Below, in pieces: positions 35,627-47,089 of a DNA stretch of 64,000 bases. The stretch's first letter is position 1. The number at the start of each line of letters is the position of its first letter. The stretch is from assembly GCA_029204045.2 (NCBI GenBank), contig CM055080.1, positions 6,818,054-6,882,053 of the forward strand, given 5' to 3'. This DNA is from Tillandsia leiboldiana. Taxonomy: Eukaryota; Streptophyta; Magnoliopsida; Poales; Bromeliaceae. The notes under the pieces are model-generated. The model was not told where the DNA came from. It ran no database searches and saw only the letters and a program-made list of their open reading frames with translations. The position numbers and the translations under genes were made by a program.

Positions 35627-38600
35627 GGACTCGTACCTCGTTTTTATAGGGGCATCTCTTTTATTTGTAGAGAATGTACATCATTGCATAGGGTTAGGAA
35701 TAGGACTCTCACCTTGTGCACAGAAGGTGTAGATTCCCGATTGAACTCTGCACATGGAGGAGTGCTGTTAGCCCCACCCGATTTAGATCGAGTCCTGGAT
35801 TATGCCAGTAGACCTATTGGACCTGAGTCAACTGAAGGACTTCGATGTGGTCCTCGGGTTGGACTGGTTGGCTCGGTATTTTGCGACTATTGATTGTGCC
35901 GCAAGGACCGTCACTTTTAGAAAGCCAGAAAATGTTGGTATATCGGGAATGTCAGAGCGCTTTCTTTGCCTCTATGATTTCGACTTCCCGAGCGAGGCTG
36001 ATGATCCGTCGAGGATGTGTAGCCTTTTTGGCTAGTGTTGTTGAGGGGCCTACGGCGGCGCCGGGACTCGGGGATATCCCTATTGCCCGCGAGTTCCCGG
36101 ATGTTTTCCCACCTGAGCTGTCTAGCATGCCGCCAGATAGGGAGATTGAGTTCGTGATTAACGTAGTTCCAGGAACTGCGCCAATCTCTAAGGCTCCTTA
36201 CCGGATGGCACCGGCTGAGCTGCGAGAGCTTAAGGCGCAACTCCAGGATTTAATGGATAAGGGCTTTATTAGGCTGAGTGTATCACCTTGGGGTGCGCCG
36301 GTGCTATTCGTAAAGAAGATGGATGGGTCACTTCGGCTACGTGTGGATTATAGAGAATTAAATAAAGTGACCATCTAGAACAAATACCCTTTGCCGCGCA
36401 TCGATGATCTTTTTGATCAGCTGCAAGGGTCTTGCGTCTTCTCTAAGAAAGATTTGCAGTCCGGTTACCACCAGTTGAAGGTGAAGGCCGTAGATATTCC
36501 GAAACGGCATTTTGATCACGGTATGGGCATTATGAATTTACAGTTATGCCTTTTGGGCTAACTAATGCCCATGCCGCATTCATGGATTTAATGAACCGGA
36601 TCTTCCGACTATACTTGGATCGATTCGTAGTAGTATTCATTGATGATATCTTGATTTACTCCCGAAGTGATATTGAGCATGAGAAGCACTTAAAGGTTGT
36701 GCTGCAACTTCTGCGAGAAAAGAAGTTGTATGCCAAGCTGGCAAAGTGCGAGTTTTGGCTTCGGGAGGTAGTCTTCTTGGGCCATGTGATTTCTGCCGCA
36801 AGTGTGGCAGTGGACCCAGCGAAGATTGAGGCGGTTCGGGATTGGCCCCGACCAACGACGGTTTCTGAGGTACGTAGCTTTATGGGTTTAGCTGGGTATT
36901 ACCGTCGGTTTGTGGAAGGCTTTGCGAAGCTCTCCACACCCCTCACTCGCTTGACGCGTAAGGGAGTGAAGTTTATCTGGAGTGAGGACTGTCAAAAGAG
37001 CTTTGAGGAGCTGAAGAATAAACTGATGACCGCTCCTATCCTTTCCCTTCCTGTTATGGGAAAAGGATATGTGATCTTTAGTGATGCATCACACCGCGGA
37101 CTTGGTTGTGTGCTGATGCAGGAAGGGAGGGTAATTGCTTACGCATCAAGGCAACTCAAGGATTATGAGAAGAATTACCCTACCCATGACTTGGAGCTTG
37201 CTGCTGTAGTGTTTGCACTGAAGCTTTGGCGTCATTATCTATATGGGGAGCATTGTGAAATCTACACCGACCACAAGAGCCTAAAATACCTGTTCACACA
37301 GAAGGAGTTGAATTTGATGCAACGTAGGTGGTTAGAGCTATTAAAGGATTATGATATTCTCTACCACCCAGGCAAGGCTAATGTGGTCGCTGACGCCTTG
37401 AGTAGGAGAGCGGTGCAAAGTTTGTCTATGTTGATCACAGACCAAGCGCCGCTATTAGAGGAAATGAGACGACTCGAGATAGAGGTTGTGTCCCCTGGGG
37501 TCACTGCTAGACTGACATCTTTAGTCTTGCAGCCCACTCTGCTGGACAGGATCAAAGAGAAACAGAGTGAGGACCCCCACTTGGCCAGGATTAGAGATCA
37601 TATTCCGAGTGATCAGTCAGGAGACTTTACGGTAGATGCCTCGGGAGTACTGAGGTACAGGAACCGAGCATGTGTGCCAATACATGTGGAGATTAGAGAA
37701 CAGATATTGCGAGAGGCCCATTATACACCTTATACCCTACATCCTGGTGGGACTAAGATGTATAAGGACCTCAAGGCACACTTCTGGTGGAAAGGCATGA
37801 AAAGGGATATTGGGAGATTTGTGGCCCAGTGTTTAACTTGTCAGCAAGTGAAAGCTGAGCATCTAGTGCCAGCTGGCAAGTTACAAAGTCTCCCAATCCC
37901 CGAGTGGAAATGGGACCACATTACAATGGACTTTGTGGTCGGACTACCGAGGGCCCAGGGAGGAGCAGACGCTATCTGGGTAGTTGTAGATAGACTTACC
38001 AAGTCGGCGCACTTCTGCCCATGCAGGCTACGTGGCCACTTGAGCGACTAGCCCAGCTATATCTAGATGAGATAGTTAGATTACATGGAGTACCAGCCTC
38101 CATTGTATCAGATTGAGACCCGAGGTTTGTTTCACGTTTCTGGATGAGTTTGCAGACAACCTTGGGAACTCAGCTTAGGTTCAGTACTGCTTTTCATCCG
38201 CAGACGGATGGACAGTCAAAACGGACGATACAAATCCTGGAGGACATGCTGAGGGCTTGTGTCTTGGATTTCGGCGGAGGGTGGATTCGGCATTTATCTT
38301 TGGCTGAATTCGCGTACAACAATAGCTTTCAAGCGAGCATTCAGATGGCTCCGTTTGAAGCATTGTATGGACGCAAGTGTCGATCACCACTTTATTGGAG
38401 TGACGTAGATGAGAGGCGGACCTTGGGACCAGATGTCTTGATAGAGGCAGAAGAGAAGGTCCGGGTGATTCGAAAGCATCTTCAGACCGCCCAAAACCGA
38501 CAGAGGAGCTATGCCGACGTTCGGCGACGAGACTTAGAATTTCAGGTTGGAGATCATGTATTCCTAAAAGTCTCGCCGTCCAAAGGAATCAGGAGGTTCG

Positions 38601-38974
38601 GCATTCGTGGGAAACTTAGCCCCTGATATATTGGACCCTTTGAGGTATTGGGGCGTATCGGGCCAGTTGCCTACCGACTCGCACTTCCTCCAAGGCTTGC
38701 TGGTGTCCATGATGTATTTCATGTTTCTACTTTGAGGAAGTATATCTTCGACCCATCGCACGTCATCGACTTCACACCGCTTGAGATCGGCGAGGATTTG
38801 AGGTATGAAGAACGCCCACTGCGAGTTCTGGATCGAGAGATGAAAGAATTACGCAGTCGGGCCATTCCCTATGTGAAGATCCAATGGAGCAATCATGACG
38901 AGCGCGAGGCTACATGGGAGCTCGAGTCGGAGATGAGGGATGCTCACCCCTACTTATTCGAGACATCGGACTGA
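35627..38974 (+). pseudogene. Pol remnant: protease, RT, RNase H, integrase, chromodomain-like tail
   Basis: Pieces in several frames: protease with FDVVLGLDWL (35802-36035), RT start (35845-36378), RT with FIDDILIYS, RNase H and the integrase zinc-finger and first catalytic region (36546-38051), integrase core and C-terminus (38144-38626), and a tail ending in a chromodomain-like WSNHDEREATWE segment (38648-38974). Breaks: in-frame TAG at 36376, TGA at 38114, TGA at 38624, a frameshift between 36379 and 36545, another near 38030, and frame changes in the protease. The three stops stand where CAG or CGA codons would be usual in the family, consistent with C-to-T change. Confidence 0.88.
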
Positions 38975-39027
38975 GGATTATTGTTTAGTCTCGTTTCGAG
39001 GACGAAACTCTTTTTAGTGGGGGAGGA

Positions 39028-42000
39028 TGTGATGATCCGGACTCCCGCAGGAACTGTGCAACATTAAACAGTGACTGTAGGGAGCTTATCCGGTGAAGCA
39101 GAGCTTGTAGAATCAAAATTGAACATTTATTATTGACTCTGCGCGAAAATCGGAGCAAATGGAATGTTCCGGGAGCTTTCGGCAAAATTTCGGATGAGAA
39201 TTTGGCAAAATGGACGTCGGATTTGGAATCAGCGCGCGAAAACGATCGAAATGGTATATTCGCTTTATTTTTTCGGCACTTGGTACTGTTCACCGGAACA
39301 GTAACCGCCGGCCGGAATTACTGTTCCGGCCGCCGGCGGCGAGCGGCGAGCGGCGGCGGGCGGCGGCGCACGGCGGCGGGCAGCGGCGCAGCGGCGGCAC
39401 AGCGGCAGAGCGCGGAGGCGCGCGGCCCTGGTGCGCGGTCCATGGGCCTGGCGTGCACCGGGAGCACCGAATACCCCCTTGCCACGTGGCGCTTCCCCAT
39501 TGGTTCGCCGGCTTCTAGAAGCGCGTGGGAGGGTGACACGTGGCACACCCGGATTGGCTGACAGGATCCGGAAGACCCGGCGCGGAGACCGGCCTGTGCA
39601 CCACGTGGACACGTGGCGGCTTCTGAGTGGCCCTTGCACAGGCTGTTTCCTGTTTTGTGAACGCGTGGTGCGTTTTGGTTGGCCCGTTTCGGTGTTCCCT
39701 GTTCGGATCCGATCCTGTGTGGAGCCCCAGCCCATTATAAATAGCAATCCCCACCCCCCTCTCTTTGCACCTCGGTTTTTGAGCCCTTAGAGAGAGAACC
39801 AGAGAAAGTGCCCTCTACGAAATTTCTTCCTCTCTCTCTCTTCTCTCTCTCCTCCAAATCTCAGAATTTTTGGAGTTACAGTTAGTGAGTTATCTGCGAC
39901 GCGGCGCACTGCGACGGTTTTCTTTTTCGGCCCATTTCCCGTCGCAGTTCCGTCGAAAATTCCCTGTGGGCTAACCAGGAGGAATTTTTGGACGATTTTT
40001 GCGACAGCGCGTTCCTAAGAGGTAAGGCTTCGATTTCCGTGTTGATCACTTTGCTCCATTTCGTACTTTTGGCACGTTTCCCGAGGTCTCTTTGACCCCC
40101 CTTTTTGCTGTGGAAATTTCTGGGCAGCGTCAACTTCTCCGATTTTTATCTTGGCGTAGGAGCATCAGATCGAGACGTTTAAAGAGTCGATTTTGATCTA
40201 CTCTTCGCGAGGAACGCAACCGTAATTTTTCTGGATTTTTCTGAGCACTATACAGAGGTGAAAAACTCCTCTCTTTTCGTGCCATTTGAAAAACAGCAAA
40301 AGCTGTATTTTTTATGAATACTATAGTTACACCCTGTGCAGTGTGTGTTGCTGTAGGGCACCGTTTTCGGCAGACAGCAGTTCTAGGGGACTGTGGACAA
40401 CCAGGAGATTACCTGAGGTGTAGTTTGAGCTGCTCGAGGTGGGCGGTTGTTGCTTACCTCATTTTTTTGACAAGCTCACTGGGATTACTGGAACTCCCCT
40501 AAAATTTAATTGATGAGAACAATTGGGACAAACTAATATGACAATTGATGAGAACAATTGGGACAAACTAATATGACAATTGATGAGAACAATTGGGACA
40601 AACTAAATTGATGAGAACTATTGGGACTACTAACAGGACTACTAACAGGACAATTGATGAGAACCGCTGGGACGAACTCTCCTAAAAATTAATATAACCC
40701 ACAGATGATATGATGACTTATATTGGGACACTGTGATTGAGACAAAGGCTATAATCTCGCATGCAAATGACTTTTATTCAGTAAATCAATCTTTTTAAAT
40801 CTTTGACACTATTTTACAACTTTTAAAATAAAGACAGTTGCATGCATGCCCGGACATCAGGTAGGGCCACTATTTATTGCTACACTATCATATTAAGACT
40901 TGACATGTTTTATTGCTCTCTTTTGCTTTCAGTTGCTTGTCGCTCGAGTACGAGCAGGGGTTTGGGATAGTATAGCCAAGGTTATGTTAGATTATAAACT
41001 TGTGGGGTGTTGCGGTGACCGCGGACTGTAGGCGGTCGGCCGGATGTTTATCCTTGCATCAGAATGGGGATGAGTCTGGTCTATTTTTGGCATCAGCAGG
41101 GGATCGGGCTTTTCTCTAGTGGATGGTTTTTCCCACTTATTGAGTACTATGGCATCAGATCAGGGTTTCTTAGTGGATGGCTTTTCCCACTTTGATCATA
41201 GTCATGATCCAGTCCTGCTGTTTACGACACTTATGATACTTATTACTGAGGTACTTTTACTCGTGTGGGTCGCTCCCCTCGAGTGCCACTCCGGAGTGTG
41301 TTACAGGCAGGCTTGAGTCCTTGAGACTCTCATTCCCTATCGGTGTTATGCATTGGCCAGCATACCCGATTTGGGCAGGCAAGGCGCAGCAGGCAGTACC
41401 AGTTTTACTGGTGACATAAGATTGGGTTTATTCAGGCAGGCATGTTAGATAATGAGGCATACATACAGTCATTCCTTTTGGCACTGCATTTAGAGGCATG
41501 CTAGTGGTGGTTTCCCCTTTATTCAGCAGTTCTGCTTACAGCCTTACCACTTTTTCCTTTCTGGCCTCTAGTAGTCCTAGTGGGTGCGTCAGAGTTGAGG
41601 TTTTGCCCACTAGGGGAGGCTACTGGTTTATCTGGTAGTTCTCACCCCCATTATTGTTTTTCTCTTTCTTCTTCTTTATTTTGCAGAGTCGTCTGCGGGA
41701 GCTGCTAGGCTATCAGCGGCTGATAAAGGTAAGGGGATCGCTGAGTAGATAGATCTCCTGGGAGACTGAGAGCTGTAGATAGACGTTGTACCCTTCACTC
41801 AGACGGTGATATTCTCCTTTTATTTTGAGTCTGGTTTTCGCCAGCTGGATGTACTATTTTGGTGAGCTGGGAGATTATTGTACTTATTACAGCTTTATTT
41901 GTAGTTCCAGTCTGAGATACTATGTGGTTCTTCCACTTCAGCTCTGTATTATGCTCTTTTATTGTTTATATTATATCGGAGCAGGTTACCAGCGCTTCGT

Positions 42001-42063
42001 GTACTCGGGAAATCCCATGTGCACGGCGGATCTGTTGGCGAGCCCGGGTTCCGGGGCGTGACA
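39028..42063 (+). repeat. Right LTR of the Tekay-like element
   Basis: Same sequence as the left LTR as far as compared by eye, plus one additional 35-bp unit (near 40545-40580) that accounts exactly for the length difference. Spotted substitution: c at 40075 against t at 32451. TATA box at about 39736-39745. Confidence 0.92.
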
Positions 42064-43300
42064 TCAATAACATGGATATCCTAATAAATAAAATAAAAAC
42101 CAATCATACCGTAAATAAGGTCTAACCCATGATCCACATTATCAACCAATCCACGCTAGTCCCCTAGCAATAAAATATTAATTTTCTATCCCCAACCCAT
42201 ACGGTCCAAATAGTGTAAAAATATCAACCAATTAACAAGCAGTCATTCTCGGCATGATATCTCTACTACTATCAATCATCATACAAGCAGTCGAAACACC
42301 TACAATTAACAAGTAGACATAAAAAATAATCCACCATTCTCAGCAACACGGAACCCACATGGATCGCAAATCCTGGCAAAACACGGACGACAGAATAACA
42401 ACATGCACCACAATAACCACCACGCGTGTGCGGCACCACCCCAAAAAATTCGACGGCACCCCGCCTCAAATGCGCTACATCGAAAATCCCGGCCCTAACA
42501 ATTAAGGACAAAAGAAGTATAAAACTCAAACTCAAAACAAAAAAGGACTAACGAGCTAATCCTACAACAACAAAATTCTGCCTCGAAAAATTCAAACAAA
42601 TAATATTAAAAGCATCTATCCTAAACTCGACGCGTCGTAAAATCACACGCGCGCGTGTTAGTGCTCAACTCCTCGGATCTATTCGCGCGCTCAACGACAC
42701 TCACAGCGCGCTCTCTATCACCCTCTCTCTCTCTCGCACTCTACTTCTCTCTCCAAAACCACACGGAATGAGCAAGAAGAAAGAAAAAGAAGAAAAAATA
42801 GGGCCCCCACGCTTAAATAGTCGAAAAAGAGAATTCAGGTGCCCGAAACCCACTTTCGGGCGCCTGAAACAACCAAATTTGTGCAGCCCAACTCACACAA
42901 GGCGGCCCAGATGATTTGGATGGCCACAACGGGCGTTTCGGGCATTCAAAAATGCGCCCGAAATGTCCACTCACCCACCTATGTGTCACGCGCGTGTCGC
43001 CTCACGCTGTTGCCGCTTCCCCGTGCACCTGCAGGCAATGTCGCCATGCCACATGTCTAACAGCCTCGAACACCGTGTCGCCTCGCGTCACACACGTCAC
43101 CCACACCTCGCCCCGCATTCAGGCGGCTATAGTCCGCACCCAAATATTGCAAAAGCTCCAAAACTCGACTCGTGGCTCCGTTTTTCACTCCGATTTCGCG
43201 CTAGAACGGTTCTGACTCGGCTCAACACTTCTTCAACGTGTTGACCGATCCACCATACTACAAACTTACCATTTGCAAAAGTTCAATACCTCACAACAAC

Positions 43301-43780
43301 TATTACTTTCTTTATAGCATTTATTAGAGTTGAGCTATGATATTATTAATAGTAGATGACTAATATTTAATATTACTTTTTTTTGTTTTTTGATCCAGAG
43401 AATAACAAGTGAATAGTAAATACTATTTTTATAGTATATTGAATTTTTATTATATATGTATGTGTAAATAAAAATAGGATGAGATATTATTTTTATTTGA
43501 TTTAGAAAAGTAAAAGATAATTCTAAATTGACTTGTGGTGAAATTGTAATGAAAAAAGACATTTAGAATTTTCTAGGAGAACAGGGCTTATATTAAAATT
43601 GAAAATTTAGTGGCGAAAATTATGAAATTTTGTGAGATTGTCTATACTACTCTTTTGAGGTCAAAATAAAAATTTCACGTCATTCGGATATCCAAGTAGT
43701 GAAAACGGAGCCTATTGTAAACTGTTAAAGATTTTAGTCGGCAGGACTTTCGGTGATCAGAGAGTGCTCAAAATTGGAAA
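43301..43780. other. Unassigned, AT-rich
   Basis: Between the X solo LTR target site and the truncated RT of the next element. 43560-43780 could be the edge of an LTR or another insertion; no boundary or ORF can be supported. Confidence 0.5.
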
Positions 43781-43781
43781 C

Positions 43782-46700
43782 TTAAGATAAATTACTATTA
43801 ATTATCACTTTATTGAGCTCCCGATAATCCACACATATCCGCAACGACCCGTCCTTTTTTCTCACGAATAACACCGGGGCTCTCCAAGGCGATACCCTTG
43901 GCCTAGTGAAGCCTTTATCAAGCAAATCTTGCAACTGAGCCTTTAGCTCCTTCAACTCTGCCGGTGCCATCTGATAGGGTGCCTTTGAAACTGGAGTCGT
44001 CCCGGGAACCAAGTTTATGATGAACTCGATCTCCCGGTCTTCCGGCATACCCGGCAACTCCGTGGGAAATACATCTAGATACTCCCGCGCCACTGGAATA
44101 CCCTCCACTGTCGTTTCCTCCTCCCGCTCCTCTACTATGTTGGCCAAATAGGCCACGCATCTACCATTGATTAACTTCTTGGCTCGAGATGTGGAGACCG
44201 TTATAGCGAACAGTGAGCTTCTACATCCTTTGTAGATGAACTCTATTTGTCTCGGTTCCTGAAAGGTGATGACTCAACTCTCGCAATCAATCGTGGCATA
44301 ATACTTCGAGGCCTAGTCCATCCCTAATACTATGTCGAAATTCCCCAATCGGCTCAGGACCAAGAAATCCACTTGCATAAACCAATCACCTATTCGCACG
44401 GGACAGGTAGGGTTGTACTCGATGACCACGAATGAATGTTCTGGCACTTGCACTGTCATAACACCTTTACATTTAAGCACCTCTAGCTCGTATGTCATGG
44501 CAAAGGACATGCTGATGAATGAATGCAATGCACCTGTGTCGAATAAAGCCCTGCATCATACATTGTTAATTGAAATTATACCTACCACGATGTCGTCCAC
44601 GACTGGCTCCTCCTACACCACCTGAGTGGCAAAAATTCGCCCACTCGGTGGCTGGTGCGATACTGATGGTCGCTCGCCAGATGGGGCTGGTGTAGCCCCC
44701 ATACTCTGCCTCATGGCAGATGGAACTAAAGCAGTGGACAGGGCTAGAGACACGCCCATGTAGCACTCCGATGCCATGTGGCCCGGCCGGCCACGCTTAT
44801 AGCATATTTCATAGCGCTCCTCGCACTGCGGACCTCCACAATGACACACTTCTCGACAGTCGCGGGCTGACGAGACCCCCAAGAATGTGACTGTTAGCGC
44901 GGATGCTTAGGGGGCCGCTTGGAACTGGATTGACCCCCAAAGCCACCCAGTTGTCTCTTCTTTTCCTTCCCCTTTTCCTTCTCATTGGCATCGCGCTACT
45001 GGCGCACCACGGCCTCACCCCACTCGATGAGACAGGAATGATCCATGATCTCTCTGTAGGTCGCGATGTTGAGACCTTCGCATGGCACAACGGAGAGAAG
45101 GTAACTGACGATACGGAAGAATTCGTACTCGTACTCCTGGACTATACGACTCCCCTACTTGAGGTTCTTAAAATCTTTCTCCATTTGTTGTTTGGTGTTA
45201 TCAAAAAAATAGGTAGCAAATAGGAGCCCCCAAAACTCCTCCCAAGTCGGTGGAGGCAAGGCGGTATCGGCCCGCCTCGCTAACTGTGACGCCCCAACTT
45301 CCCAGGGGGTCACCCATCCTAGAACTACTCTAGCTCTAGCACGCTTAACTCTCATAACCTCTTGGATATTGCTACCATCCAAAATGCTATAGCCGGGTTA
45401 AGAGATTTAGTCCTATTATATCATTTATATATAGGACTAATCCAAATTCCGGGGGTGTCACATTATTCCCCCTTTTAAGCCCTGACGTCCTCGTCAGGCT
45501 CAAAGACACTCACAAGCACCAAGCGATGTGAGACTCGTCTCGCTAGCCTTAGCCGACCTTGTAGGGAGCTGCACTCCACCCACAACGGTCATTAGCTAGG
45601 GAGACTCGCTCTACCCGCTATATAACCCTGGCTCAGCCGAGACTCATCTCTCATTTCCGGCTGGAACCTGGCTCTGATACCAACTGTGACGCTCCAACTT
45701 CCCAAGGGGTCACCCATCCTAGAACTACTCTAGCTCTAGCACGCTTAACTCTCTTAACCTCTTGGGCCTTGCTACCACCCAAAATGCTATAGCCGGGTTA
45801 AGAGATTTAGTCCTATTATATCATTTATATATAGGACTAATCCAAATTCCGGGGGTGTCACATTACTGTGACGCCCCGACTTCCCAAGGGGTCACCCATC
45901 CTAGAACTACTCTAGCTCAGCACGCTTAACTCTCTTAACCTCTTGGGCCTTGCTACCACCCAAAATGCTATAGCCGGGTTAAGAGATTTAGTCCTATTAT
46001 ATTATTTATATATAGGACTAATCCAAATTCCGGGGGTGTCACATTCTTCCCCCCTTTAAGCCCTGACGTCCTCGTCAGGCTCAAAGACACTCATAAGCAC
46101 CAGGCGATGTGAGACTCGTCTCGCTAGCCTTAGCCGACCTTGTGGGGAGCTGCACTCCACCCACAACGGTCATTAGCCGGGGAGCCTCGCTCTACCCGCT
46201 AAATAACCCTGGCTCAGCCGAGACTCATCTCACATTTCCGGCTGGTGAATGGCTCTGATACCAACTGTGACGCCCCAACTTCCCAGGGTGTCACCCATCC
46301 TTGAACTACTCTAGCTCTAGCACGCTTAACTCTCATAACCTCTTGGATATTGCTACCATCGAAAATGCTATAGCCGGGTTAAGAGATTTAGTCCTATTAT
46401 ATCATTTATATATAGGACTAATCCAAATTGCGGGAGTGTCACACTAACTCTGCTTTTCACTAGCGGTGTGCCATCTTGTCGAGGAAAGGGACGACCAACA
46501 TGACCCGTTCCCGCTTCGACACCCGGAGGTTCTCAGACAGCTTCTCCATAGAGTCGACCCATGACTCCACTATCATCGGGTTTGAGTCATCGCCGCTAAA
46601 CGTCGATAGATAAAACTTCTAGAATTTAGCGAGGCTCTCCATCGCCCTCTTCTGTCCTGCCTTCTAAGCCTCGTACTTGGTTTCATATGTGCCCGAATCG

Positions 46701-47089
46701 GCACGTCAGGGCATCTCCCTAGTAGCCCCAACCGATGGTGCAAGGCGCGCCGACATAGGCTTGATCACCACCACCACTCTCTCTGCTGTCATCCCAATAT
46801 GCGGCTACGCCGTGCGCTCGTGTATCATCTGCGCAACCTTAGCTTGTTGCGAAATCATCTTATGGAGCCTCTGGATCTGCTCTGTTTGGCGCTTCGACGC
46901 ATCCTCTTGATGCCGGAAAGCTTCCTCTTGATGGTGAGAAGTCTCCTTCTGTCGGTGTGAGGCCTCCGCCTGCTGTTGGACCACACCGATAAGCGCAGCC
47001 ACTTGCCCGCACAATTCGCGCACGTCGCTCGATCCCGAACCCTCGGACGGCTCGGCCTGAGTCAATCTCGTATCCTTCCGTTGTGCCAT
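43782..47089 (-). pseudogene. Truncated Ty3/gypsy gag-pol ('Y'), split by a Cassandra array
   Basis: Minus strand, in order: gag start (ATG 47089, MAQRKDTRL, stop at 46805), gag core 46800-46449 with stops, Cassandra insertion 45285-46443, gag continuing 45279-44885 (TWEEFWGLLFATYF), knuckle CYKRGRPGHMASEC (44613-44882; second Cys replaced by Arg), protease ending FDIVLGMD then a stop (44313-44528), and the RT N-terminus (43782-44156, VLFVRKKDGSLRICVDYRELNK). The rest of RT, RNase H and integrase are missing. Related to but diverged from the Tekay-like element. Not functional. Confidence 0.82.
45285..46443 (-). mobile_element. Two-unit Cassandra array with four LTRs
   Basis: LTRs 45285-45462, 45685-45862, 45867-46043 and 46266-46443 (177-178 bp each); interiors 45463-45684 and 46044-46265. 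The array shares one outer target duplication, CTAAC (45280-45284 and 46444-46448). The two inner LTRs are separated by only TTAC (45863-45866). Each interior starts TT next to an LTR (purine-tract side) and ends AC next to the other (PBS side). PBS complement ctctgataccaac is intact in both. Confidence 0.9.

Larger units (their letters stand above)
31404..42063 (+). mobile_element. Complete Tekay/Del-like Ty3/gypsy element, coding-defective
   Basis: 10.66 kb with LTRs 31404-34404 (3001 bp) and 39028-42063 (3036 bp) and target duplication TCAAT (31399-31403 and 42064-42068). PBS tggtatcagagc is at 34413-34424; the purine tract agtgggggagga ends at 39027. Order gag-protease-RT-RNase H-integrase with a C-terminal chromodomain-like tail supports a chromovirus, and the 3-kb LTRs point to Tekay. 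LTRs look almost identical (one substitution noticed, plus one extra 35-bp tandem unit in the right LTR), so insertion is recent, yet every coding part is broken. Confidence 0.92.
23851..43295 (-). mobile_element. Gypsy-type solo LTR ('X'), expanded to 19.4 kb by nested insertions
   Basis: On the minus strand it begins TGTGAGGTATTG at 43295 and ends GCGGCGTGATA at 23851. Both sides carry ACAAC (23846-23850 and 43296-43300). Own sequence is about 43295-42064, 31403-30995, 29779-29375 and 24262-23851, roughly 2.5 kb, split by three primary insertions each with its own target duplication. It has a TATA-like ctatttaag (complement near 42814) and the shared 'tagttctcac' motif. A related plus-strand fragment is at 49913-51140. 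Confidence 0.8.
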
